64,000 nt of DNA, taken from contig BLLK01000045.1 of assembly GCA_021927905.1 (NCBI GenBank), forward strand, positions 2,480,001 to 2,544,000, in the 5' to 3' direction. The position numbers and the translations under genes were made by a program. The notes beneath the pieces were generated by a model. The model saw only the letters and a program-made list of their open reading frames with translations. It had not been told where the DNA came from and made no database searches. The number at the start of each line of letters is the position of its first letter. Positions within the stretch are counted from its first letter, which is position 1. This stretch comes from Chaetoceros tenuissimus. Its lineage: Eukaryota; Bacillariophyta; Thalassiosirophyceae; Chaetocerotales; Chaetocerotaceae. This document shows positions 25,766 to 34,419 of this stretch, one piece after another.

Positions 25766-27346
25766 ATGACAGATACATCTCATATATCTGATCATTTGTC
25801 ACCCTTAACTAAAGAGGAGCAGGATCTTCTTGATCTCTATGCAAAAGTGAAACAGTTTGAAAGAGAGGCAGCAGTCGCAAAAGCAGAGGCTGCAAAAGCT
25901 AAATTAGATGCTGCAAATGAAGAATTTCAGCGAGAGCAAGAAGGGTCTACATCTCCAACAGAAGTTGTTACCAATAGTGAAATTAAAAAGAAAAAGAAAA
26001 CTAAAAAGAGGAAAAGGACTGATGATACAGGCGGGGATGATGATTATCTCAGATCTGATGATGAAGATAATGCTGAGTTGACAGATACAGACGATGAAGA
26101 GAAACAAACATTCCGTCGCAATGAAGCCAAGATTGAAAAGCTTCGCCAAGAAAGAGATATTGTTGCAAAACAAATGGAGAAAGAGCAAGCATCAGTCAAG
26201 AAAGAAGAGCAATTTCGCAAAGAATTACTCGAAAGTAATCAAGGTGCAGTCGATCTTTCTGGTCCTTCTCTGAAAAAGAAACGTACCAATTATGACTTGG
26301 AGAGAAAGAGTACAAGTCTTATCACTAACATGAATCCAAACACTACGCCTCCACATGATTTCAGTAAATCTCTGGGTATGAAGAGTACCAATGGTATCCA
26401 ATTATTTCCAGATAAGAGCAAGTCTAGTGAATCGCCATCTGACATGATTTGGTCTCCTCCAAAAGACGCCTCTTATCCAGAAGATCGTTGTCTCGAATTA
26501 GATCTTCAAGAATTTGATAGCGAAAAAGTTGCCAACGGTGAAGGTAACAACACTGTCGCAATTAAATTCTCGTGTCCTTCTGACTCCAAACGTTTTAGTA
26601 TCAACATTGCTGAACCAAGTCACGAAAATTATCACTCTGTCCTTTTCCATTTTAATCCTCGTCAATTTGAACGTGGTGGACAGGTGGTCATCAATGACAA
26701 ACAGGTTGGAGTATGGGGCCAGGGAATCAACATTCCTCTTTCAACTTTGCCTTTAATGTTTGGAGAGGTTTCATGTACGTTAATTATCCAAATCAACGGA
26801 GATGGTTTTGACATTTACATGAACGGTCAGCATTGTGCTCGACTTGAGCATAGGACGCCTCTGCCACAAAAAGCGAAAAAGTTAATACTTCAATGTCCAT
26901 CAACAGATGATTACAACAATCGCGAGGATTGGAGCATCTATAAGATATGGTGGGGACATAAACCAAGCATGGCATCCACAGACCTTATTAATATTCCTGG
27001 AGTCAACTCACACATTTCTGTGCATTCAAAGAAACTCTTTGTCAGTGGTCTTCCCAAGATTCATTCACAGCCAGAGATCGATCTACGAAGAGCAGAACTC
27101 GAAAGAGCTTTCAGAAAATATGGAGGATTACAAGGTGTCACTGTCATTTGTCCACCTAACAGCACATTTGCATTTGTGGAAGTGGAAACTGAAAGAGCTG
27201 CTGATAATGCACTCAGAGAGATGATAGATAAATATCCTAGAATCAATAGGGCTCGAAGAAGTAGACACGAAGCACTTCTTGAGCAACGAGCTGCGAAAGA
27301 GGCAGAAAACAATGGAATTGTAAAAGAAACTTCAGAATGGGACTAA
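25766..27346 (+). CDS. Galectin-domain + RRM fusion protein
   Basis: 526 residues from the first ATG, single exon. Residues about 1-190 are Lys/Glu/Asp-rich coiled coil with a nuclear signal (KKKKKTKKRKR). Residues about 250-400 look like a galectin beta-sandwich: FSINIAEP, HFNPR, VVINDKQVGVWGQG, then FDIYMNGQHCARLEHR and a final WSIYKIWWG strand. The sugar-contact residues H, N and R of HFNPR, the N of VVIN and the W of VWG are kept. The glutamate normally two residues after WG is replaced by glycine. Residues about 418-500 form an RRM (KLFVSGLP for RNP2; STFAFVEVETERAADNAL for RNP1). It is inferred to be a nuclear RNA-associated protein whose galectin fold may bind protein or glycan. Confidence 0.8.
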   Translation: MTDTSHISDHLSPLTKEEQDLLDLYAKVKQFEREAAVAKAEAAKAKLDAANEEFQREQEGSTSPTEVVTNSEIKKKKKTKKRKRTDDTGGDDDYLRSDDEDNAELTDTDDEEKQTFRRNEAKIEKLRQERDIVAKQMEKEQASVKKEEQFRKELLESNQGAVDLSGPSLKKKRTNYDLERKSTSLITNMNPNTTPPHDFSKSLGMKSTNGIQLFPDKSKSSESPSDMIWSPPKDASYPEDRCLELDLQEFDSEKVANGEGNNTVAIKFSCPSDSKRFSINIAEPSHENYHSVLFHFNPRQFERGGQVVINDKQVGVWGQGINIPLSTLPLMFGEVSCTLIIQINGDGFDIYMNGQHCARLEHRTPLPQKAKKLILQCPSTDDYNNREDWSIYKIWWGHKPSMASTDLINIPGVNSHISVHSKKLFVSGLPKIHSQPEIDLRRAELERAFRKYGGLQGVTVICPPNSTFAFVEVETERAADNALREMIDKYPRINRARRSRHEALLEQRAAKEAENNGIVKETSEWD

Positions 27347-27451
27347 TTAAATTTCTTCTCGAATTTATTTCATTAAGTTTAAAGTTTACTAAGAATTTTG
27401 ATAAGTGAAACATTTACTGATTGCATCCGTACATTTAACGTCCAAGTAGAA

Positions 27452-28786
27452 TCAAGAGCTGATTTCTATTTGTATACTGCCATTTCTTAAGTTTTGCAAT
27501 TCTTCTTGAGCTTCAGTTCCGATGGATCTTGGACAAACTACAATTTTCTCGATCTTGGTATGAGGATTTACTTTGATGGCGGTGGAAAGCATACCTTTTG
27601 AACCATCTTTTCGTTTCCAATAACCATCGTTCCCTTCGTCAATTATTTGTTCACATGTTTTGCAGTTATCTGAGAATATGATGCTCTTCAGATTTTTATT
27701 GTGATTCAATCCATACGCGAGGGCCTTCATTCCTCTGGGTCCAAAACCACTTCTCATTGTACACGTTGGACAACAGTGATGCATAGAACTCAAGTCCAAA
27801 CGTTCGTACCTAGAATCAGAAAAAGTCAGAGCATATCCTACAATAATGGCAAGATCATCCTTATCGACTGAGTAATCCTCCCACCATGTGTTGTTAGTCG
27901 TAGTTGTTCGGAAAAATGGAAAAGTTGTACTGACAACACCAGCCACTTTCCTGTCTTCCTCCTCAACATCAAATGATTTCTCCTTTGACAAAGGCAACCA
28001 TTCACACCACATGATTGATTTACCAGTACCGTAAACAATTTCATCAACAACCGTTTTCCAAAGAGGTTTGTGCTCAACACGCTTATAATACTTTTCAATA
28101 AAATCACGATGTAATCCCACATCAGTATTTTCAAAACAGTTTTGACAGAATCTCCTTGTACGACGCTGAATATGTTCTCCAGCATTCGCAAAAATTCCCA
28201 AATCAACACGTTCCCATCGAAACTGGCTTGTTATAGGAATCCCAACACATTGGTTACAATTACATCCACATATTCCGCATTCTACACCATAGTGCATAAG
28301 CTTCTTCCAATTATCTAAAGCAATAACTCTATCAAATTCTTGCTTGAGCCATTCCAGGGAGTTATTCAGATGTGCCCTCTGGAAGTAATAAAAGGAACGA
28401 AAGGATTCCTTCCTAAGCTCTGTCAGAGTAATTGGGACTTTTTGGCATTTCTGCTTGCAATCAAAGTATTGATGGAAATGATGACTTCCCCAAATTCGAT
28501 CATCTTCACGAATCATGATTTCTCTGATACTTTTGGAAGTTCCTTCAAGATTCATAAGGTCTGCAGTATCGTGTAGGAATCCATTTTGTATGACGAGAGG
28601 AATGACCTGGAGAAACAATTCTAGTGATTCTTGCTTAGCATGAGATCTTGTTCTGTAAGCAGTTTGTGTTTTCACGAGAACATCACAAGACAATGACTGG
28701 TGCAGTAGTTGACTTGCCCTAGCTTTACCCCTAGAGCAAATCATATCTTTATGCAAATCGCTGCACTTTCGTTTTCTCGTATTCAT
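27452..28786 (-). CDS. Cys-rich hypothetical protein with F-box-like N-terminus
   Basis: 444 residues, single exon. Residues about 50-110 (LFLQVIPLVIQNGFLHDTADLMNLEGTSKSIRE) look like a divergent F-box helical bundle. Residues about 165-225 hold clustered cysteines (CGICGCNCNQC, later CQNCF) that could bind zinc. The C-terminal third, with RYERLDLSSMHH and GMKALAYGLNHNKNLKSIIF, resembles one or two leucine-rich repeats. The whole suggests a lineage-specific F-box/LRR-type protein. No substrate or pathway can be named. Confidence 0.6.
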   Translation of the reverse strand: MNTRKRKCSDLHKDMICSRGKARASQLLHQSLSCDVLVKTQTAYRTRSHAKQESLELFLQVIPLVIQNGFLHDTADLMNLEGTSKSIREIMIREDDRIWGSHHFHQYFDCKQKCQKVPITLTELRKESFRSFYYFQRAHLNNSLEWLKQEFDRVIALDNWKKLMHYGVECGICGCNCNQCVGIPITSQFRWERVDLGIFANAGEHIQRRTRRFCQNCFENTDVGLHRDFIEKYYKRVEHKPLWKTVVDEIVYGTGKSIMWCEWLPLSKEKSFDVEEEDRKVAGVVSTTFPFFRTTTTNNTWWEDYSVDKDDLAIIVGYALTFSDSRYERLDLSSMHHCCPTCTMRSGFGPRGMKALAYGLNHNKNLKSIIFSDNCKTCEQIIDEGNDGYWKRKDGSKGMLSTAIKVNPHTKIEKIVVCPRSIGTEAQEELQNLRNGSIQIEISS

Positions 28787-29218
28787 ATTATCGAACTTGA
28801 GGGAATAAGACTTGGGGGAATAGGAGGAATTGATGGATGGCAGTTCTATGGTATGTTGTTCGATTAGCTGCTAGCTGCAAAATGAAAAGAACCAGATAGA
28901 TGATATAGATGATAGATGATGAACATGAAGTTTGACAACATCATGCATTTTCTGTACTATTTCACAAGTACGCACGGTGTAAATGAGAATTTCTCTCTTC
29001 TTTTGTTTGATTCATGGATTCAAAATATACCCCTTAATTATCATCCACCACTCCAGCCCTCCACGTGGACATCCCATATTAAATAGCAAGCGAGTCTTTT
29101 ATATGGCTACCTTACTACGATAGAAATCTAGTAGCCCTTCTCTCGGTCTCTCTGGAACTCGAAACCCAAAATGACTTCCCAACACTCTCATTATTCAATC
29201 AAATAGACCCTATCCACA
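28787..29218. other. Divergent intergenic region, GRP94 promoter
   Basis: 432 bp between the Cys-rich gene and GRP94. It contains the TCCACGTGGA palindrome. No gene was seen. Confidence 0.45.
29060..29069. promoter_or_regulatory. TCCACGTGGA palindrome, UPR-element-like
   Basis: 10-bp palindrome with a CACGTG core (also CCACG on both strands), 150 bp upstream of the ATG of an ER HSP90. ACGT-core elements bound by bZIP factors control ER chaperones in plants and animals; the role here is inferred. Confidence 0.4.
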
Positions 29219-31731
29219 ATGAAATTCCACCGTCTTGCAATTTCAACAGCTGCATTTCTTGCACTAAGCTCTTTCCAAGGATTCAGCAGTGAGTAGATTG
29301 GCAAACTTTTGCCTAGTTTTTATTTTTGGATTTTGAAACGACTCACATCATTTTTTCAGACTTCGCTTTTGCTGAAGAGGCAGCTGCTGCTGAAACTACC
29401 GAGACTGTTGTTCCTGTAGCTGAAGAAGTAGCACCAGTTGATGCAGAACCACACAAATTTGAAGCAGAGGTTTCTCGCATCTTGGATATCGTAGTGAACT
29501 CTCTCTACCAGAACAAGGATGTTTTCCTCCGTGAATTGATTTCCAATGCTTCCGATGCTCTTGATAAGATCCGTTTCCTTTCCATTACCAAACCTGAGCT
29601 TCTAGCAGACAAGAACGAACTTGAAATCCGCATCTCCTACGATGATGAGGCAAGAACCCTTACCATCGCCGACTCTGGTATTGGTATGACCAAGGAAGAT
29701 CTTGTGAATAATCTTGGAACTGTTGCAAGATCTGGAACTACTAAATTCATGGAGGCTCTTCAAGAAGGAGCTGCTGATATTTCTCAAATTGGTATGTTCG
29801 GAGTTGGTTTCTACAGTTCTTTCCTTGTCGCTAACAAGGTAACTGTTGCTACTAAGCATCCTCATTCTGACCAGCAATACATTTGGTCCAGTGTGAATGG
29901 AGAGGACGAATATGTGATTGGAGAAGATCCAAGAGGAGTAACTCTCGGAAGAGGAACTGAGATCACTCTACACTTGAAGGATGATGCTGAGGAGTATGCT
30001 GACTTTGGAAAATTGGAACAACTTGTTCGTCACTACTCTGAGTTTGTGACTCACCCAATTTTTGTGCGCAAGACTGAAGAAATGGAAGTTCCAGATGAAG
30101 ACGAAGACGCTGATGCAGATGCTACCGAGACTTCGGAAGAGGATGAGCTTGATGTAAGCGAAGAGGAAGATGCAGCTGAAGAGGAGAAACCTAAAAAGAT
30201 GAAGACTGTGACAACACATGAGTGGGTGAAGTCCAATGCTGATGCTGCAATTTGGAACCGTGCAAAGGAGGAAATTTCCGACGATGAATACCAAGAGTTC
30301 TACAAGATTATTGCAAAGGAAGCACTCGGAGCAAATGCTACTTCATGGTCTCACTTTGATGCTGAGGGTAATATCAACTTCAAGTCTCTTGTTTACATGC
30401 CTAGCGAAGTTCCTAGATCTTTTATGGGAGGGGATTTGAACAACTTCAGAAGCAGTATGAAGTTGTATGTTAGAAAGGTTTTGATTTCTGATGACTTTGA
30501 ACTTCTTCCAAAGTACATGTCATTCGTAACTGGAGTTGTCGATTCTGATGATTTGCCATTGAATGTGAACCGTGAAACTCTTCAAGAGAGTAAGATCATT
30601 GCAATCATCCGTAAGAAAGTAACCAGAAAGGTCATTGACATGATCAAGAAGTTCTCCGAGAGCGAAATGCCGGAGACAGAAGATGATGCAGAGGACGAGA
30701 TTGACGAGGAAGGTAACGTCATTGAGAAGGAAGATGTTGAGAAAGTTCATCCATACCTTGAATGGTACGAGAAGTTCCAACCATCCATCAAGATGGGAGT
30801 TATTGAGGATGAAGCTAACAGAAAGAGACTTTCAAAGTTGATTCGCGTAAAGACCAGTAAATCTGACGACAAGTACATTAGCTTCGAAGATTATGTTTCT
30901 AACATGAAGGACTGGCAGAAGCAAATCTATTACATCGCTGGACAGAACATTAAAGAGCTCGAGAAGAGTCCTTTCATGGAGAAGTTCAACGAGAAGGAGC
31001 TTGAGGTCATCTACTTCACTGAAGCTGCCGATGAATACATGGTTAGCCATTTGCGTGAATTTGATGGAAAGAAATTCACCACTATTACTCACGACAACAT
31101 CGAATTTGATGATGAAGATGCAGACTTGAAGAAGAGAAGGGACGCTGCGTACAAAGAGAAATTTGATCCTCTCATTAAGTTTATGAACAACTTCTATGGA
31201 AGAGCAATCACTAGAGTCAAGATCTCTCACCGTCTTGGATCATCACCAGCAATCGTATCAAGTGGAGAATATGGACAATCCGCAAACCAAGAGAGAATTA
31301 TGCGTGCACAAGCATTTGCTCATGGCCAAGATGCAGGTATGATGATGGGAATGAAGACACTCGAAATCAACCCAAGACATCCATTCTTTGAAAAGCTTCT
31401 TGAAGTAATTCCAGAAGATGAAGAAGAAAAGCCACCACAAGAAATCAGAGACGCTATCTGGACATTGCTCGACACTGCTCTTCTCAATGGAGGATACCAC
31501 ATCAATGAAGGAAAAGCTTTCACTTACAGAATGCTTCGTTCCATCAAGAATAATTTGGGCACTGAAAGCTTTGATCTCCTTCCTGAAATCGACCCGAAGG
31601 TTGAGGAAGATGTGCCACCTGAGATTGATGAAGATGCGGCGGGTATCAATTTGGAAGACTTTGACTTGGATTCTATGGAAGAAGCTGCTGAAGAGCCAGA
31701 GCCGGTAGACGAATTTGCTGAAGAACTCTAA
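29219..31731 (+). CDS. HSP90B1: Endoplasmin / GRP94, ER-type HSP90
   Basis: Exons 29219..29288 and 29360..31731 (71-nt intron inside the signal-peptide region) give 813 residues. Residues 1-28 form a signal peptide ending FSNFAFA. The GHKL ATPase domain has ELISNASDALDKIR, DSGIGMTKEDL and GQ-less GMFGVGFYSSFLVA text. A long acidic linker (about residues 265-300) is typical of GRP94, then VVDSDDLPLNVNRETLQ. The acidic C-terminus ends FAEEL rather than KDEL, so ER retrieval would depend on a non-canonical signal. It folds secretory clients in the ER. Plastid HSP90 is a less likely alternative, given the linker and acidic tail. Confidence 0.9.
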
Positions 31732-32327
31732 GTAGAGTAGGATAGGTCTCTGCTTTTGTAGCATATTTTGTAGTAAAAAATGTGTTTAGCAAAATGTTGT
31801 CATTTTGAAGTCTTCCTCACCACAATATTTCTTTCATTAATTGCTGTACTGCATAACTACCGGTATATTGAATTTCAAGTACATAAAGAATCAAGGAAAT
31901 ATCTACTCGTGGTGTTTTGTAATATATCTCCATTGCATGTGCTTATTTTGATGAGGTTTTTCCAATGACAATATTTCACCTTATAAAAATAGTCGTTGTT
32001 GTCCGTCCGTCGTCTCGCTCACAATTGCCTAGCTATTGTAAATATTCATGCCATAGCTGCTTATTAAAGGTCAAGCCAGCGAGCTAGCTCCGCTTGTTTA
32101 GTAACGTAGTACTACGTCTACAAAGTACGTACGAAGGTACCACACGAACACGACACTAGCTAGCTAGGTGCTACAAGTAGGTATTTATTACCTTCATAAA
32201 AACTGTACAATATCTTCTATTGGTGTAGATAAGAGGGTTATATACGCATTTGCTTGTCTTGTTGTTATACATACTAACTTCACTACATTTATTTAGAACT
32301 AAAAGAAAAGCTAGTGCGAAGAGGAAA
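31732..32327. other. Intergenic region
   Basis: 596 bp. It holds AGCTAGCTAG and GTACGTAC short palindromic runs at about 32075-32175. No gene was recognised. Confidence 0.4.
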
Positions 32328-34340
32328 ATGGGGATTCAAGGTATCATCAGACCGCCAACTGAAATTAGAGCAGTTGCAGATAAAACTGCTTCGTTTGTAG
32401 CTAAAAATGGTCGAGCATTCGAAACTCGTATCATGAATTCAGCAAAAGGGAAAACGCCCAAATTTGCATTTCTACATGAAAGTTCTCCTTTCCATGCATA
32501 CTATGAAGACCGTATTGTATTTTATGCCAACGGAGGTGTCGAAGAACCGAAAAAAGTAGAAGAGAAAGCATCGGAGGACAAAGATCAAACTTCTACAGTC
32601 GAGAAGAACGATTCCAAGGATGCAAAAGAAGATGAAGCGAAAGAAAAAGTTACAGCTAGAAAAGCCAAATCAATCATCGATCCTGTTGCAAGGGCTCTTT
32701 TAGACCAAAGATCTCGTATTAATAAAGCATTTGACGATTCAGAAAACAGTGATGACAAAAATGAAGAGAAGCTAGAAGAGAAGGAAACTTTGATTCCTCC
32801 AAAGCAAAGGTATACCATCCTCGTTCCACCAAAAGATATATCAAGTTCTCAGTTGGAAATTTTGAAATTAACAGCACAATATGTTGCAATGAGTGGAATT
32901 GGTGGAACCTTTTTGAGAGAGTTGACTGTGAGGGAATGGAATAGTCCAACGTGGGGTTTTCTGCAACCAAGACACAGTCATTATGCATATTTTACTCAAC
33001 TTGTAGAGATTTATCGCCAAGTTTTGCAAGAGGCTGTCCTTCTACATGAAAAAGAGACACACATTGATAAAAAGAAGTCAAACACAAAGAGTAGTAGCTT
33101 GCTCGAACTGAACAAAGTGAAGAAAATGGTTGGTATTGATTCTGTCACGGAAGAAAAGGGTGATGTAAGTGATCAGATCACTTTAATTGAAGAGACAGCT
33201 GAGAATTTGTCAGAGTGTCTCAAACACGCAGCGTATCATGCAGAATATGATCGTTACTTCGAAGAGAAGCGAAGACAGGAAATGGATAACAATGAGGGTG
33301 GAATTGGAGGAGCTTCAAGAATAGATTGGCATGACTTCGTTATCGTTGAAACGATTGATTTCCCTATTAATGAAATTGTCGAATCCCTTCCTCCTCCACC
33401 TCCTCCAGTTCCCACCCAATCTTCAACAAAACGAGACGATGCCATGGATGAAAGTTCTGATGATGAAGATGGAGAAAAGATCAAAGTCGTTGATAATTAT
33501 GCTCCAAAGGTAGTTTCTGCTCAAGCTCAGTTTACATCGGAATCACGAACACACGTCATTGACCCAATCACTGGAAAGAGCATACGAATTGAGGATATGC
33601 CAGAACATATGAGAATTCAATTGTTGGATCCAAAATGGGCCGCAGAGAAAGCAAAATTCCTTGAGAAGCAAAAAGATAGTAACTTGGTTGGTGGTGTAGA
33701 TGTTGCAAGAAATATGGAAAGTTTTGCAAAAGCAAGAACGGACATATTTGACTTGAATAAGAGTGAGGAAGTTAGAAAGCAAGCAGAAGCAAGTCGGCTT
33801 GCTCATTCCCAACCACATATGGCATTACCTCGCCCAAATCCAAATCATTCACCACCCGATGCAAATCCTCCTGATGCAAAACGGCCAAAACTTGATACTT
33901 CACATTTACCTGCATATGCACAAGGTGGCACAGTGCAAGGATCGTTACCACCTCCACCTCCGCCCACTTCGTATACGGACGCAGCGCATGATTCACCAAA
34001 TGAACAAGACACAATAACGATGAAAACTTTGTCAGAGGCTGACTTTGCGAAGTCACTGCGTAATCCAATCATCACTTTGAGAATTCAAGTCCCTTCGGAA
34101 CCATCGTATTCTAGCTGGAATTTGAAAGGTCAAACTATTTCTATTCAAGTTGATGTCATGTCAAAGGTAAAGACCGTCAAGCAGCAAATTCAGCCTCAGC
34201 TTGGAGATATGCCAGTGAACAAAATTCAGTTAAAAAGTGCAACGGCAGGGTTCCTGAAAGATAGTCTTAGTTTAGCACATCTGAACATCGGTCCAAATAG
34301 TAATGCTTTGGATCTGATTCCAAAAGTTCGAGGAAGATGA
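32328..34340 (+). CDS. SF3A1: Splicing factor 3A subunit 1
   Basis: 670 residues, single exon, from ATG 32328 (aaaATGggg). An in-frame upstream ATG at 32250 is less likely because the family starts near IIRPP. SURP1 is at residues about 15-65 (IRAVADKTASFVAKNG, FLHESSPFHAYY). SURP2 is at about 185-250 (LKLTAQYVAMSG, FLQPRHSHYAYF). The middle has IDWHDFVIVETIDF and a proline run. The C-terminal ubiquitin-like domain (about 580-670) has VKTVKQQIQPQLGDMPVNKIQL and LALDLIPK-like text. It is a component of the U2 snRNP SF3a complex in the nucleus. Length is slightly shorter than human (793). Confidence 0.95.
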   Translation: MGIQGIIRPPTEIRAVADKTASFVAKNGRAFETRIMNSAKGKTPKFAFLHESSPFHAYYEDRIVFYANGGVEEPKKVEEKASEDKDQTSTVEKNDSKDAKEDEAKEKVTARKAKSIIDPVARALLDQRSRINKAFDDSENSDDKNEEKLEEKETLIPPKQRYTILVPPKDISSSQLEILKLTAQYVAMSGIGGTFLRELTVREWNSPTWGFLQPRHSHYAYFTQLVEIYRQVLQEAVLLHEKETHIDKKKSNTKSSSLLELNKVKKMVGIDSVTEEKGDVSDQITLIEETAENLSECLKHAAYHAEYDRYFEEKRRQEMDNNEGGIGGASRIDWHDFVIVETIDFPINEIVESLPPPPPPVPTQSSTKRDDAMDESSDDEDGEKIKVVDNYAPKVVSAQAQFTSESRTHVIDPITGKSIRIEDMPEHMRIQLLDPKWAAEKAKFLEKQKDSNLVGGVDVARNMESFAKARTDIFDLNKSEEVRKQAEASRLAHSQPHMALPRPNPNHSPPDANPPDAKRPKLDTSHLPAYAQGGTVQGSLPPPPPPTSYTDAAHDSPNEQDTITMKTLSEADFAKSLRNPIITLRIQVPSEPSYSSWNLKGQTISIQVDVMSKVKTVKQQIQPQLGDMPVNKIQLKSATAGFLKDSLSLAHLNIGPNSNALDLIPKVRGR

Positions 34341-34419
34341 ACTAATTCAACTAAACTAATAAATGAAAATCTCAAAACTTCTGTGCCTAAACATTTTCTT
34401 ATATATTTTACCTTGTAAT

